64,000 bases of DNA from Cylicocyclus nassatus (Eukaryota > Nematoda > Chromadorea > Rhabditida > Strongylidae): NCBI GenBank assembly GCA_958299035.1, contig CATQJL010000112.1:9772880-9836879 (forward strand), given 5' to 3'. This document shows, piece after piece, positions 39,546-53,168 of this stretch. Position 1 is the stretch's first letter, and each line of letters begins with the position of its first letter. The notes under the pieces were generated by a model. The model worked only from the letters and a program-made list of their open reading frames with translations, did no database searches and was not told the DNA's origin. The position numbers and the translations under genes were made by a program.

Positions 39546-41221
39546 CGAAGCATCCATCTCTATTCCTTACTGTAGTTACTGTAGAAACTTTAAGGAGGGT
39601 TCTTAGTCATTAAGGGCCATAATTTATCCCTAATTGAGAAATAGGGAAGTTGAAATTTTTACATTAAGTTAATCAGAGTCGCTGACTTCAAGTATGAAAT
39701 TCGCACTTCACCGTAATTCTTCTTTTATAAGTCTTGCCAGATACACTTTGACAACCGTTTTTCGATGTTCATCAAGAACTTGAATCATTTGAAATGTTCT
39801 AAAAACTCGTCAATTGCCGTGTAGTGAAATCAGCGTGCTTGAGCTGTTAGACAATTTTCTAGTTTTCTAGAAATTTTTCTAAAAAACTAGAAGCCTTTCT
39901 CACAGTGGTGTCATTTGCTGCCAGCTCCTACCGGTAATCCTATAGTAATGAAAAGCGGTTATTTGATAGTGATGCTGTACATTTGAATTGAGGCCAGCTC
40001 TACAAAATGATACCTAAAAGTAGGCGAAAGACTCTTTGGGAAGAGAGATATTGCCAATCAAACAATGTATGCTACTTTAACCCTGTAGATCGTTTATAAT
40101 GAGAATTGCTAAAATAATCAATATCCATCAGATTTGATGGAAACAATGCTCTAGAAACTGCAGGTTCTGGTCTGTTTCCTCCTTCTGATTGTTCCAGCCC
40201 AAAACTAGATAGACACTTAGTTCTCAGCCATTCTAACCATAAGACTTCTCAAAACAACACATTATTCATGTTGCGCGCAAGACCGCAGTGATAAAACTGT
40301 CGATGATCTGTCCACAGCGTTTTATAGCGTTGCTTAGTAAACAATGATCACTTCTTCTACATCAATGTGAACTCATCGTATGCTATTTTCCACAGTTGTA
40401 TCCTCCAAAAGGAGTTTTCAAAACAAATAAACTAATCCAGTTTCACCTGAAGGTAATTTTTTATTCATTTACGTCCTTCAGTGCGGTCCACAACCTGCTC
40501 AATTTCTCTGCTCTTTATATTGTATTAGAATTCTTTGAATAATAGCAAAAACATGGTTTTTCGATCGTCCGTAACCAATCTCAGAATTTTTTGAGCCTCA
40601 AATTTAACATTCTAATTTTAAGTACCGTTTGATAAGAATAGTCAGAAAAATGCATTCATAGTGTTGACAGACATTAAACACCAAATTTATCACTTCCTCG
40701 CTATAGTCGTTCGACAGTTCACGTCATCGAATGGTAATACTCGTCTGCTATGTAACACTTACGCCAAATCCAGTTATAAGTGACATGCAGATTGTGCCAG
40801 CCAGAAACGATCCTGGATATTCAAAAAATTCGGGAAACGTGAAGGGCAAAAAGCCCATTTTCGACAACTTTTCTCTCTAATTATAAATCCGGTTTCTCAC
40901 CAATAAAATTCGTTCAACAAATTTGACAACAAACAAATCAACAGAAAGATCACTTATGCAGATATACTCTTTCTTCTTACCCCCCCCCCCCTTCTTTCAC
41001 CGGCTGTTTAGCGCAATTTTCTAGACATGTTGGCACAAACGAACTGCGAAGGTTTGATCATGTCACTACAGCAGTCGCTGATGTGGTTGTGTGCTCAGTA
41101 TATTTTGTCACCTTTGATTTAACTGGTTTGGCGGCTGGAAGGCGGGTTTTTGTGACCTAAAGGAGCTCGCGCCCGCGACGCCGCCTGTGTGACTTCTGCG
41201 CGCGTGCTCTCTGATCATTAC
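39546..41221. other. Intergenic, no gene seen
   Basis: About 1.7 kb, AT-rich, with a C/T-rich tract at 40979-41000. No frame or repeat arm could be supported, apart from an edge near 41163-41217 that resembles the window start. Confidence 0.4.
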
Positions 41222-41635
41222 CTACTCAGACAGCGGATAGGACCCCTCCGCCGGAGAAATGGCAGGGCCGCGGGTTTCCCCAGCGGTGGGTCTGCCACTC
41301 GTCCGCCGGAGCCCTCCCATTTCTGCTCCGGAGACCTCCCATTTGTGCTCCGGACCCCTCCGATTTTCTGTGGCGCGGCTGTTCCAAATCTGGCGGACTA
41401 GCGCCGGGCAAAGTTTTCCGGCGCGGCTCTGCCAAATCTGGCGTACCTCCGGAGCAGAAATGGCGTATCTTTGCAGCAGGGCCGGAGAAGCGTCCCACTT
41501 GCCTGCCAGTGATGTCACCGCGACCTACAAGAAGGGACCGCCCATTTGCCCCGCTCTCATTGGTCAACTGGGTCCGGCGCGACTCTGGCAGATTTCGACT
41601 GTCCGGCGGAGGGGTCCGGTCGATTGTCTGAGTAG
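41222..41635. mobile_element. GC-rich inverted-repeat element, about 414 bp
   Basis: CTACTCAGACAGCGGATAGG at the left mirrors CCGGTCGATTGTCTGAGTAG at the right, with CCCCTCCGCCGGA and TCCGGCGGAGGGG inside. The body repeats CTCCGGA, CCCATTTG and CCAAATCTGGCG words. Frames of 98-143 codons on both strands come from this composition and lack domains. No duplication was seen. Confidence 0.6.
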
Positions 41636-42718
41636 CCTCAATTGGGTCACGAAGCCCCGCCTTTCAGCCGCCAAGGCGATCAAGGGGTAGGAACAGAGGG
41701 TGCAACAAATACCATCGCTACAAAATTTGCAATGCCCCGCTCACTCCATAGTCGGGACTAGAGTTACTTGTAGGATTTTCGTGATATGTAGGCCCTTCTG
41801 CAATCTGTCTAGCACTTCCATCGGTTGCTGCATTGCAGGAACTGAGAGTACAAAATTTTATTTGCAAACGAAGATGTAAATCATTTCAGGGTTCATTTCT
41901 ACTTTTATCAGCGTTCCTCGAAGAAGTCATAGAATCACACAACAAACGTACGTCATATCCCTAACAAGTGTTAGTGGTGAAGTCGCAAAAATTTCTTCGC
42001 GTGATGGATAAAGACGCATGTTTATCCTTTCTGAATGAACTTTTGGGAAGTTACTAGAATTTTCAGGGCATACACTCCCAAATGTATTAGAAGAGAAAAT
42101 ATTACTCTACATACATAGTTCGTCTCTACGTTGTAAACAAGCCTTTTGTTTATTTTGGCCTTGCATTCGAATTGCGCGCACTTGCAAAGGATGACCGTGG
42201 AGCATGTCAGTCGTCTGATAACTTTTTTTTCAAAGGCAGTGACTCGCGAAAATTGCGACTGCTTTCCATAGTTACTTGAACTTCTGAAGCCGCTGATTTC
42301 AAGATCGTGCTTAAAAATTTAAAAAAGCTTCTTATGGCGTTTCCCGGCCTTAGAGATTGTTAGGGTGGAGGAGAGATTTCCATCAAAAACAGCGACTGGC
42401 TGCAGGAAACGAGACTACTATTGAGTGAGCAGTCGTTGGAGTTTTAACGTCCACTTTATAGAGCTAAGCGCATGAATTAGCAGGTGGAGTTTGGTCTACA
42501 GTGTACTGGGTCTACACCTAAATTTATCAAAACGAGAAGGGCCCATTCTGCAAATCCACTGCCTTCAAACGTTTGTTCGTGTTAGTGTCGCTTCTGCTTG
42601 CATGGCATGTTTACGAGACTCCTTTTGTTTTTGCCGCAAAACGGGAGTCCGTGCTTTCAGAATCTGCCCTGGACCCCCCCCCCCCAACACGCTGCTCGTC
42701 CACAAATTTGCGCCCTTC
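41636..42718. other. Intergenic, no gene seen
   Basis: About 1.1 kb with no recognised gene. It ends in a poly-C tract just before the GATCCGCTT element. Confidence 0.4.
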
Positions 42719-42942
42719 GGCACCTGCCATACTTGATCCTGTTGATCCGCTTGGTCCACTTGATCCGCTTGATCCGCTTCGTGCAGAACGCGTGCAAAAT
42801 GCGCGCACCAGTCTGTCATTTGGCGCCGTTTAGGTAAAAAGGAATTTTGTGTGGTTACGGCAAATACGCTGTACGCGACGTCAAATGACTCAGTGGATCA
42901 AGCGGATCAAGCGTATCAAGAGGATCAAGTATGGCGGGTGCC
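42719..42942. mobile_element. GATCCGCTT foldback element A, 224 bp
   Basis: It runs from GGCACCTGCCATACTTGATC to AGTATGGCGGGTGCC. Each arm carries tandem GATCCGCTT/AAGCGGATC units. The core (GTCATTTGGCGCCG, TAGGTAAAAAGGAATTTTG) is shared with 53559-53776. The right flank is TAA and the left flank is not. Confidence 0.7.
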
Positions 42943-43266
42943 TAACGTGTTGCAGCAGCAACTCAGCTGATATATAGCCAACACGTTGTTCCTAACCTGT
43001 CGTTGCATGTTGCCAATGTCGCCAACATGTTTATGCATGCCACAAATGGCACAAAACAGGATTAGCAGCAAATATGGAGGACGATATCAGCCCATCGTGA
43101 TATTGACTTTCGTCTCTGTGTCATTTTATGGCTCTGCTTATTCTTTCTTATTCTCCCTTAATAGTTCTTGATTGCGTGCCCGGGCGGCGCTTGCACCGCA
43201 GCACATTTTTCGTCGTAGGACGTTCGAACCCGGCCGGGTTTCGCACGGTTCTCATGCGCTCACTAA

Positions 43267-43387
43267 GGCAGGCGCCATACTTAATCCACTTGATCCGCTT
43301 CATCATTGGTCATTTCAGTAAACTGACCAATAGTGGAATGGATGAAGCGGATCAAGTGGACCAAGCGGATCAAGTATGGCGCGTGCC
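43267..43387. mobile_element. GATCCGCTT foldback element B, 121 bp, TAA duplication
   Basis: GGCAGGCGCCATACTTAATC is mirrored by ATCAAGTATGGCGCGTGCC. TAA lies at both edges (43264-43266, 43388-43390). The core is a short TGGTCA...TGACCA hairpin, not the longer core of copy A. It is a shortened derivative of the family. Confidence 0.7.
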
Positions 43388-43390
43388 TAA

Positions 43391-45459
43391 AACATTTCTT
43401 ATCTAGTGCGCGTTGATGAGGTAGTTACATATCTTTTGGCATACGCATGCACTATTTCCGCTGATTCTCATCGTCGATTGGGTGTTAATGGAAACGATGT
43501 TTGCATAAGGTAATCCAGGACTATAGGCTGTCTCCTTATTCGCAGCAGCTCTCTGTATGCATGTACTTGTGTACAGTACATCTTTTGCAAATAGGCGACC
43601 TTGTTGGTTAGTGGCTCGACGCAGAATATACTTTGTTTCTTCTTTGGTTGAAGTTGCTATCTCATTTGTGTTCATTTGTAGATCTAAAATGCACTTGTAA
43701 AAGTTGTACCCTCTGTATTTACGGAAATGGAATCCGAAGGAAGTACATCTTCAATGCGCGCTAACAAGTGCTAAAGTGCTAATACCCTAAGCAATACAGC
43801 TTGTCTATTGATTTTTTCTCGCAAACAAGATGGATTATCAACTGGCGAAGAAGTCTTCATTGAGCAGTGATATGCTCCGCGGCAAAGACGTGCTGCTAGT
43901 AAACAACGCACGCATCCGAACTTTTCAATTTGTCATTCCTCCAATAATTCTCGCATTATCTGCCTCTTCACTCTCCACATTTCAAGTGTTTTTCATGTGT
44001 CAATAATCTCTGGTATTAATTCTGTCTTGGAAAAGACTAAATGTGACAATTCGCTTTTTTTTAATCGTATCAATGCTTTATTGCTTATCTTTCACCTTTG
44101 ACTTTTTATTTACGAGATCGCCTTACCCCGTCAAGGTAGCTTGCGTTGTTTATGTTTTGTAAGTTCTTGTTTACTATCGGACCGCCTCTCTCTCCATTTG
44201 CTTCGGTATTACTGATGCGAGATTGAATCGTCTGCGTCTGTCTTTCGCGATTCCGAGGAACACATTAATCATTTTTAGTGTTTTTAGAATGATTGACGTC
44301 AATAGATCAACGTATTACCATTTTAACCCAAATTTACTGTTATATTTTACGATCTCTAGAATTGCGACTAACTTTAATTACGTATGTTTCTAGCTTCTAA
44401 GAAGTACTTGAATGGTCCTTATTTTTTTGCATGTTTGATAATATTACCTTATTTGCACTATACTTCAGGTTATGCTATTTTTCTTAGAATCGTTGAATCG
44501 AAGCTGGGAGTTTCTAGAAATTTCAGCGTCGGGTAAATTTTTATCCATCTGTCATCTCACGTGCATGAAAATGTCATTTGGAATCAGCACATTTTACTTC
44601 CTTGTGTGACATCCTTACGTTGAATATAAACAAAAAAATCATGCTATCAGCGAATCGATTCATAATGCGTTGTACTTTTGTTGTTCGGCAATGACGAAAC
44701 GGAATTAACCTTTGCTCCCTTGAGAAAACTCGTGAAAATGTTTGTGCTGAGCTTTTTCTTGTTTGTGGGCGTGTCAGCACTAAACCACGCGATCAGTACA
44801 ATAGCATATATACGCTTTCATTAGCACGTATGAGCATGTGTTTTGTTTGTTCAGCTATTGTCAAGGTGAATCGTCACCTGTTATAATTTGTTGCTAAGCA
44901 CTTTCGTTCTGCTCGGTACATGCAGATTCCAAAATTTCCACTCATTTTGATTTATTTGAACAGGATAAAATGGGTGTCATTAGTTCAAAATAGGAGGTTC
45001 AGGTAAACCTGTGAATCACAGTAAATAAATCACCAGAAACAAGAATAGAGACATCACAACTAATAATCGTCTTCGACTCTTTTGTCGTTCATCTAGACCT
45101 GCGCAAGTGTCTTACTTATGTCGTGTTCTAGTTCCTCTCATCACTCTGATTGACAAACCTGTTCTGTTGATTTCGGGGACACTTTTAACCTTGTGCGCAA
45201 CTCAGAAAAAAATTCCCGTGTCTGAATTTCTCTCGTTGGGCTAGACATACTTGTGTGCCATGTCTTTACAGTCGTTTTCCTTTCTAGACTTTTCATGTAG
45301 CTATTGTTATTCCAATGACCGTATTAGCAATGACTCATTTTCTGTGAAAAAAAAAAAACAAAAAACTATCGTTTTAGCCTACTCCGCTGTCATTTTGTGC
45401 CATCGTTTCATGACGCCCACATCGCTTGTGATCTGATTGAAACACCTTCATACTAGGCA
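43391..45459. other. Region upstream of trehalase A
   Basis: About 2.1 kb of AT-rich sequence with no supported exon; the minus frame 43403-43675 has no recognised domain. It should contain the trehalase A promoter, but no element could be assigned. Confidence 0.4.
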
Positions 45460-48400
45460 ATGCTTTACACTGTTTTATCAGTACTTAGGTGAGTCAAATT
45501 TGTGAATCGTATATAACAAAAACAACTGTCAGTCAACTTATTAGAAATACATGTGACGATATTTTCTCCAAAAACCCTTTCAGCCAAATTTATTGCGATG
45601 GACCAATTCTTAGAACTGTGCAGGATTCGTATCTATTCCCTGACTCGAAGCATTTTGTTGATATGTCGTTGAAGTTTGATCCAAGTAAGCTCTTTCCTCT
45701 TTTCTCCTTTTCGCAAGTCTTTTGTTTATATCTTATCGTAAATTCTTTTTTGTCATTGCTTTGGAAAAAGTCTGTTTATTTGGACTTTTGGGATGTTTGT
45801 TTTTGTTCGGCTATGTAAATTCACGTGAAATCGCTGAGGTGTGCTTATCATGTGAAGCATTAGCGAGGACAGTGAGGGCGATCAATAGTGAGATCTTGAA
45901 CTCGTATTTCAGGAATTATCTGGAGTTGAGAATTTGGTGAAGTAGAAGTTAGGGGAACAGTGATTTGAATGCCGAAAGTGTTGTGTATTTATGGGAAAAA
46001 GTTGCGAAAAGGTGCTCATTACTGGATGTGTTGATCTCTATTTCAGCTAAGTAAATCTTAAGATAGAAACAACGAATTGGGTACAACATGATGCTTATCT
46101 TATTTCCAACCTAAGTATCTATTTTCGACTCGTGATCTTTATTTGCTAAATTAGAATCCACGGATGTACCCTTTTTCAATCTCGATGCAGTTTCTTGTCA
46201 TCATCGTTCTGACACCTGTCTAGTCTAATAAGGCAGATATGTGACGTGATTATTCTTCCGAAAAATTTTGCTAGCATTGCGGATTAATCGAGTTTAATAA
46301 CATTCTGGCTCATGTGAGTCATTTGAGCTGAAATTACATCTTATTTATGGAACGATGGTAAAGTTATCTTGCTCACTTCTGCTTTATTCCAAGGATTCTA
46401 GAACAGTATTAGTGTCTTTGAAAAAAACTAGTATTGCTAGCTAAATCTATAAATTGTGATGAAATTTTTGTTAGCCTATCTTTTAGAAAAACTTTTTATA
46501 AACTTTTAACACTGCTCTGTTTATTTGAATTTTCATTCTTTGTTGAGGAGAGTGTTCAATTTTATTCACTGGTAATCTTCCCATTCATATTTGGAAGAGG
46601 GACTTTGACCTGCAAGTTCATTTTCAATTTCCTGGTATACTTGTTTGCGTCAGTCTGAGGGGTTAAACCGGTCATTTGCCGAGGTCACTGATATCGGAAT
46701 TATTGTAGGGCATTTGCGATAACGATAACCGTTAAACCCTGTGAAAACTTTTAATACCGAATAGTGGGGGAAGGGCTAGTAAGTCATGTACCAGACAATT
46801 GTTCTTTGTGCGCACGTGTGCAGTTCATAGAACGCGACATGGAAAAAATGTCACACCTCGATCACAATCTCGTCTACGAGATGCGCACATATAACACAAG
46901 ATCTACGGTTTTGTTGAGGTGCAAGGTGGATTCCGATTTCTAACTGGGAATGTGAATACTTTCTTTTGCGACTTCCAACATCGATAATCAAATTATCTCA
47001 TTCGCAACTCTTGAATTGATTATGTGACAGTTGAAGAACTGGGAAACTAACGCGGTTACCGGCGCAGCATGCGTCGAAGAAGGGGTCGGAATACTTTCTG
47101 AAATCAGTATTCGGGTGGATTTGTATCTGATCTAGTAATCATGTTGTTCACCTGTAACAAGATTTTTCATTATCAGTGGATCATACGCGGTTCACTCAGT
47201 CAGGATCTTCTGCTATTTTAATTGCTTAGGAGACGAGATAAACCTGCCGATGAACTTTTTGCCCATTTTACATCCAACCGTCGTTGATGGCGTTGATTTA
47301 ATGCGATGCGGCAGAATCACTGTCTAGTCATTGCAAAATCGTACGTACACGTGGACAGTGCAGTAAATTAACCGTAGTCCTACACTAAGGGACGTTTTTG
47401 TGTGATGACGCGAGTTGTTTGACAAAATGTGCATGTGTTGCTAACACCCGGTTCTGGTGTTGGGCTTTCAAGCTAAAAATTTTTTTTGTGAATATAGATG
47501 AATGCAAACCAGATATTTGTGCAAAGTTTCTTAGATCATTGCACCGCACTATCCATGAAAATTTTACAAAACCTCTCACGGGTATTTCTAAGTTCATGGG
47601 GCAGACCAGTCTTCAATGGCTTATTGTACTGTGGCCTGAACGTAATATCTTGTGTCACTTTGAATGCACTCTCCTCAATTTTTTGCTTCCGTCAAGACAT
47701 GGGCAGCATGAATTGAATCGAGGCGGAAAGCTTCGAGGCTCTGTCGCATATCATTCTAACTGAATCTTAAATCCCCAGAAAAGCAAAATAAGGTTGCCAC
47801 CAGAGAAAAATACATGCAGACCACTGTTGCTAGTCATTGTCGTTATCGCTCTGCACCAGCAGTAATCAAATGAGCCATTTTACACATACGAATGTCCAAT
47901 AATTTTGAGAAGTGGTCATATTGGCATTCTTATGCTATGCTAGTAGTACTTCGTAATTTTTGATGTCATTTCGCTAGGAAGTTATGAGAAACAAGAAATC
48001 GCGGGCAGTGGTTTCCAGCTTGTAAACTGAGTGCGGTGTGATCGTCTGCATTTCTTGGTAAAACAATCTGAGTTTGTCTGTCGTTGTGCAGAGTGAAGAG
48101 TACGGTTTTTTTTTATTACTTCATGAAGGTGTCTGATGATCACTTTTGTAGATGCATACATTTTGCAGTTAAGATCTTCGAAAATTAGGGAGTCATCCAA
48201 ATGTTCTGTCCCTAAATGTGATCTATCTCCAAGTGTGAAACAAAACTAAGAAATTTTTTTCAGTTGCTACACTAAGAAACTTCGACGAGTTAGGAGAAAA
48301 AACGAAGGATGTTGCTGTACTTCGAGAGTTTGTGAACTCGCATTTCAATCCACCTGGCACAGAACTTGTGGAATGGTATCCTCGCGATTGGGTCGATTTT

Positions 48401-51400
48401 CCTTCGACTTTCTTGAATATTCATGATTACCATCATCGACGATGGGCGCTCCATCTGCATCGTATTTGGAGAGATCTGTGTAGACGGGTTTGTCGATTTT
48501 TTCAAACAATTTTCTGGGCTGTTTCTATGTGTTTTACTATTCAGGTACGGGAAGATGTTCGCAAACATCAAGATCATTATTCTCTTTTGTATGTCCCTCA
48601 TCCATTTATCATTCCTGGTGGACGCTTTCGGGAGTTTTATTACTGGTTAGTCTTTGAAAATTTGTTTTGATCCTTTTTTTTGCTCTATACACCATATGAA
48701 TCTATTTGCGCTGGAACATTAGCTCGATTTCATCGTACTTTTTCAACTGTATTGGATTGGCGCTGACGTTGTCAATCACATCAGTTCAGCAATTTAGGGA
48801 TTCTTTCTGGATTCTCAAGGGTCTCATTTTCTCTCAGATGTATGAAACAGCTAGAGGGATTATTAAAAATCTGGCTTATATGGTTGACAAGTAAGTTGTA
48901 AATTTGCCACGTTTTCTATGTAAATAACTGAACGGTATTCTTTAGTCATGGATTTGTTCCAAATGGTGGCCGAGTTTATTATCTCACGCGGTCTCAGCCG
49001 CCGTTACTCATACCCATGGTTTATGATTATTTTCTCGGCACTGGCGATCTGGACTTTGTGATGGTTGGTCGCTGGTTTCTTTTTTTTTGTTGGAGTATTT
49101 ATAGACCAGTGCGTCACCTCTGCTTCGCAGAGGCTCGCACTGGTCCTACTTTATATGCTTTACTCATTCTCGCCTAATGATGACTTTGAAACTCACCGCG
49201 CAATGCCGACTGTCACGAATAAAATGTAAACAACTACTCATTCCAAAGCCTTTTTCATGTGAGATCGGTGATTTCGCGTGGATGGAACTTTTCGCAGAAG
49301 AACAAATGCAAATTTGAATAGCTTTTTGAACTTCTTTTGGTTTGTTGGTCGCCGTAAGGACACTAATTGCCATGAGCTACATTTCTATACAAAAATCTTT
49401 TCAAATGCTCAGGTAGAACCACGGCGATTGACCATTTAAGCAGCCATTTCTTTTTGGCGTCGTTTTCGTAAAGTAGTAGACCTTTTGGTCACCTTTTGAT
49501 CTAAGGTCCATGGCTTGCACATTAATATGCCGAATACGTCAACGACTTTGCAAAAAGCTTGATACGGACCCAATTTTGCGTGTCAGAAGCCAAGTGGATC
49601 CCTCTAACGCGCAATTTCTGAGGGACCCACCCAACGAATCCGCTCGCGCTTTTGCATGGTAGAGTTCTACGCTGGGAGCATGCGCTATGCAAAATTTGGG
49701 CTCAGGACGTTGGCTGGAACTCGCTCTACGAATTTCGTTACAGACAGACACACAGACATACACACACACACACAAAAACACGTAAACACCCTTAGCCCGT
49801 TATTATAAGTAATGATGGTCATTATCTGAGAATCTCTCTCCTGCGATGAATGGCAAGAATGAGTGATAATGTTTAGGAGATATTACCGACTCTTGAGAAG
49901 GAATTCTTGTTTTGGATTAACAAGAGATCCCGAATGTATCTTGATAAGGATGGTAAAGAAAAGTTCCCGTTCTACCAATATAGGGCCCAACTACAAATGC
50001 CACGACCGGAGTCTTATAGGGAAGATTCCGAACTTGTACATCATCTCAAAAGTAATGGTAGGTCCTAGTGTTTACGTTAATTTGTGTACTGTTTCTTTGC
50101 AACGAAGAAATGTATTCGTTCAGAGGAGAAAGTGCGAATGTGGTCAGAAGTAGCCTCAGCTGCTGAGACCGGATGGGATTTCTCTACGAGATGGTTCTCG
50201 CAAAGTGGCGAAGGAAGGCACAATATGAGGAGCATTAGGTGACGCATTACTAACCACTCAAGAATCTTTTTGCGCTAATTATGAAAGCCGTCATCTTGAT
50301 TCTAAAAAAGTTGTTTTACACTACAAACGCTCTAATGCGGAAGTGATTGCTGACAGAGTGATTCTTTGCGGCATAAAATTCGTGACTTATATCAAAATCA
50401 AGTTTACTTTTCAGATTCAAATTAAAGAGATCTGTCTGTTTAATTATGAATTTCTGCTAGATTGTTTAGCAGTTTAGAAGAACGACGAGTTAATTTCATT
50501 AATCACGTTTAACCTTTATAGGACATGGAGCATAGTGCCTGTCGATCTGAATGCCTTCATGTGTGTCAATGCCAGGATCTTGGCCAGTTTGTTTGAAATC
50601 AGAGGTAAGCCGCACCCAAGCAATTTTTGAAATAATTTTTGAATTTTGTAGGCGATGTAAAAAAGGTTGCTTTCTATCAACAACGTTACGAATGGGCGAA
50701 GCGTGAGATGAAAGAAATTCACTGGAATGAAACAGATGGGATATGGTACGATTACGATTTGGAGTTGAAGGTTTGTTAATTTCATCACACCTAAAATTGC
50801 TCTTTTGATTATTATTTTTTTTTGCAGACACATTCCAACACTTACTATGTTTCGAACGCAGTGCCACTATACGCTAAATGTTACGACGATGAAGACGATG
50901 TTGTACCTCGACGAGTGCTAGAATATCTACAGGTAACTTTCCGACCAGTTTGCCTAGAATTGGAATATTAGGATTTACTGCTTTATGGAAACTGCTGCTC
51001 TTGGGGCTACAGCTTTATCTCTTGGCAAATAAAGTCTCTCAAATATTCGACCATTCAGTCAGCTGGTGTGCTCAACTTCACGAAAGGTCTGCCAACTTCA
51101 CTCGCCATGGGCAGTGAGCAACAATGGGATAAAGAAAACGCTTGGCCCCCTATGGTCCATATGGTCATTGAAGGTTTTCGAACAACCGGAGAACCAGATT
51201 TGATGGATGTTGGTACACCAAAAGCATTTCAATAAATTATGCTCAAACACTTCCAGGCCGCTGAAAAGATGGCTACATCTTGGCTTTCAATGACATATCA
51301 ACACTTTATTCGAACCCATGCTATGTTTGAGAAGTACAATGTGACTACTCTGACCGAAGAACTTTCTGCCGGAGGGGGTGGAGAGTATGAAGTCCAGGTG

Positions 51401-51957
51401 AGACAGCGCTCTCGTGGTTCATACTTTCTGCAAGTATTCTGAATTTTCACATTTGCATTTTTGAGGAGGCCTGCTTTTTGCTTTTTTATTTCCAGTGGCG
51501 CTGTATAACGCTTTTTCCACCTTTCAAGTCTGATCTTGTCTGATTCGTTTTCAACATTGTCACTTCCAATTCTGTATGACTCCTTCCTAATCTTCTTTCT
51601 TTTTAACGACTAGTGTAACTGTTGCCATTTGTCACGAACATCTTGAAGTAATCGTAGAAGAAACTGAAGAAGATTATAAGTTGAGGGGGTTAGAACAGTA
51701 AGAAGACGTTAGTTGTTGATCTATTGAACTTTAGGCTATAATCATTTTGAAGCTGGGGGTAAGCGATGGTACTGCATAATGCGCAAAAAAGTTGTCGCCA
51801 ATTTTCCTCTTTGACTATCCATTTACAGACTGGCTTTGGATGGACAAATGGTGTGATCCTCGATTTACTTGATAAATATGGCGACAAGATGAGAAGCTCT
51901 GGTGCTGCTAGTTTCTCAATTCTGATTGCTCCAGTTCTCATCCATATGTGGTTATGA
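45460..51957 (+). CDS. Trehalase A (GH37), secreted or GPI-anchored
   Basis: Hydrolyses trehalose to two glucose. Fourteen exons: 45460-45488, 45584-45684, 48264-48487, 48545-48645, 48798-48890, 48946-49063, 49877-50057, 50124-50238, 50522-50604, 50652-50770, 50828-50932, 51059-51208, 51257-51397, 51829-51957. They join in frame to 562 residues. Family signatures are PGGRFREFYYWD (about 142-153), GWDFSTRW with the likely general acid Asp near 301, QQWDKENAWPP (about 444-454, Q-W-D core kept), GGGGEYEVQ and GFGWTNGV. The C-terminus FSILIAPVLIHMWL is hydrophobic, as in GPI-anchored trehalases. The start MLYTVLSVL is short for a signal peptide, but an in-frame stop lies directly upstream and gene B has the same start. 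Intron 2 is 2.6 kb and intron 6 holds a 700-bp repeat. Confidence 0.95.
49105..49816 (+). repeat. About 700-bp dispersed repeat, copy 3 (trehalase A intron 6)
   Basis: Same family and orientation as 21261-21978. It starts ACCAGTGCGTCACCTCTGC and ends with a (CA)n tract, AACACGTAAACACC and TAGCCCGTTATTATAAG. It fills most of the intron 49064-49876. Confidence 0.8.
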
Positions 51958-52696
51958 GTGAAGCACAGTGCAAGTCCTTAATTTTGGATCAAATCCTATA
52001 TTTCGTCACTTTGTGAAGACTTTAGGCAGTAATTGATTTTTAGAAATTAAATGAGAGAGCGGCTGATACTTATTTCTCAAGCCTTGCATTCTTGAACGAG
52101 TCCTCGGCGAGCGACTAAAACTTAGGTCGCTTTTGATACTAGATTTTTTTTTGATTCGAGTTCAAAACTAGCTAAATCATCCACTTATTGTTGAAGACAC
52201 CGTCAAAATCCGTCAACTCTCACCACTCATCTCTACTCATTCAAATTTTATTCGGGTAGCAAGAGTCTCTCACCAAGTGTCGAGCAACCTATTCAAATCG
52301 TAAATTGTTGCTTCAGATAGCGAAAGTACTAGCTTTTTATTCGGGTTCATTACATCTTTGACTTTGATCATGTTTCGCTCTTTGCATTGGTTTGTACATA
52401 CCTCTAGTCTCTTTTTAACATTTTTCGAAATTTTCGATCTTCTCAGATTCAGTGTGTTTAGCATTTTCTTGCCAATTTGTTATGATGTAACATTTAGCAT
52501 TTCTCTAAGTTGGCATTCACTGATGTACCTTATATCAATCAGAATATGAAGATTTTACTTGTTTGAAAAGTAAAAATGTTCTATATAAATCAGCGATCCA
52601 GAAAGTTCCAGCTGTAAACTTGCTGACGACAATTTTTAGTCTCTAAGGATCCTCAAAATAAAACTATGGAGAGTTTGCAATTTTTTTTGCTGTCTT
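51958..52696. other. Downstream of trehalase A, no gene seen
   Basis: About 740 bp, AT-rich, with no supported frame. It includes the trehalase A 3' UTR. Confidence 0.4.
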
Positions 52697-53168
52697 ACAA
52701 GGAAGGGTCACGAAGTCGGAGTGGCCGAGCTCTACAAACGGCGTGCCATTGTGAAAGCTTTGAACGCTGATTACAAATCTGCTTTTTTAATCTGCAGAGC
52801 GCGTTTGGGAAGGAAGTTATGAGCATTTTTTGAGTTGAGAAAATGTTAATGGGCGGGATAAAGTCAATCATTACAGCCTCTCCAGATCTTGAATGAAGCA
52901 GCGTCAAATGTCAGGGTACTCCAGAAAATAAACTCCTTCTGCCTAATAAATCAATGAATTCTATCTTGCCATTTCTCGTCTAGAAAGGCTGTAACGATTG
53001 CTTACAGCTTTGCCGTTTGCTTCATATTTTCGTCTCAAAAATGCTACCAACTTTCTTGTACGGGCTCTGCAGAATGGAAAGCAGATGTAGAATCAGCGCT
53101 CCAAGCTCACATTACCGGTATGCAGGTTGTTGTGAAGGCCACTTCGACTTCGTGACCCTCCCTTATTA
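52697..53168. mobile_element. Foldback element, about 470 bp
   Basis: AAGGAAGGGTCACGAAGTCG at the left mirrors CGACTTCGTGACCCTCCCTT at the right. Internal pairs include CGTGCCATTGTGAAAGCTTT region words and AACGCTGATTACAAATCTGC against GCAGATGTAGAATCAGCGCT. The centre is near 52930. The termini resemble those of 39067-39545. Confidence 0.65.

Noticed and set aside
41226..41690. Frames of 98-143 codons in the GC-rich island
   Set aside because: Frames are open on both strands because of GC-rich composition; proline/arginine-rich translations with no homology.
42611..42808. Gly-Ser repeat protein (GSSGSSGPSGS) on the minus strand
   Set aside because: It is a translation of the tandem GATCCGCTT arm of a foldback element.
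47398..47763. 121-codon plus frame in trehalase A intron 2
   Set aside because: No family recognised; it lies in the intron and is overlapped by other frames.
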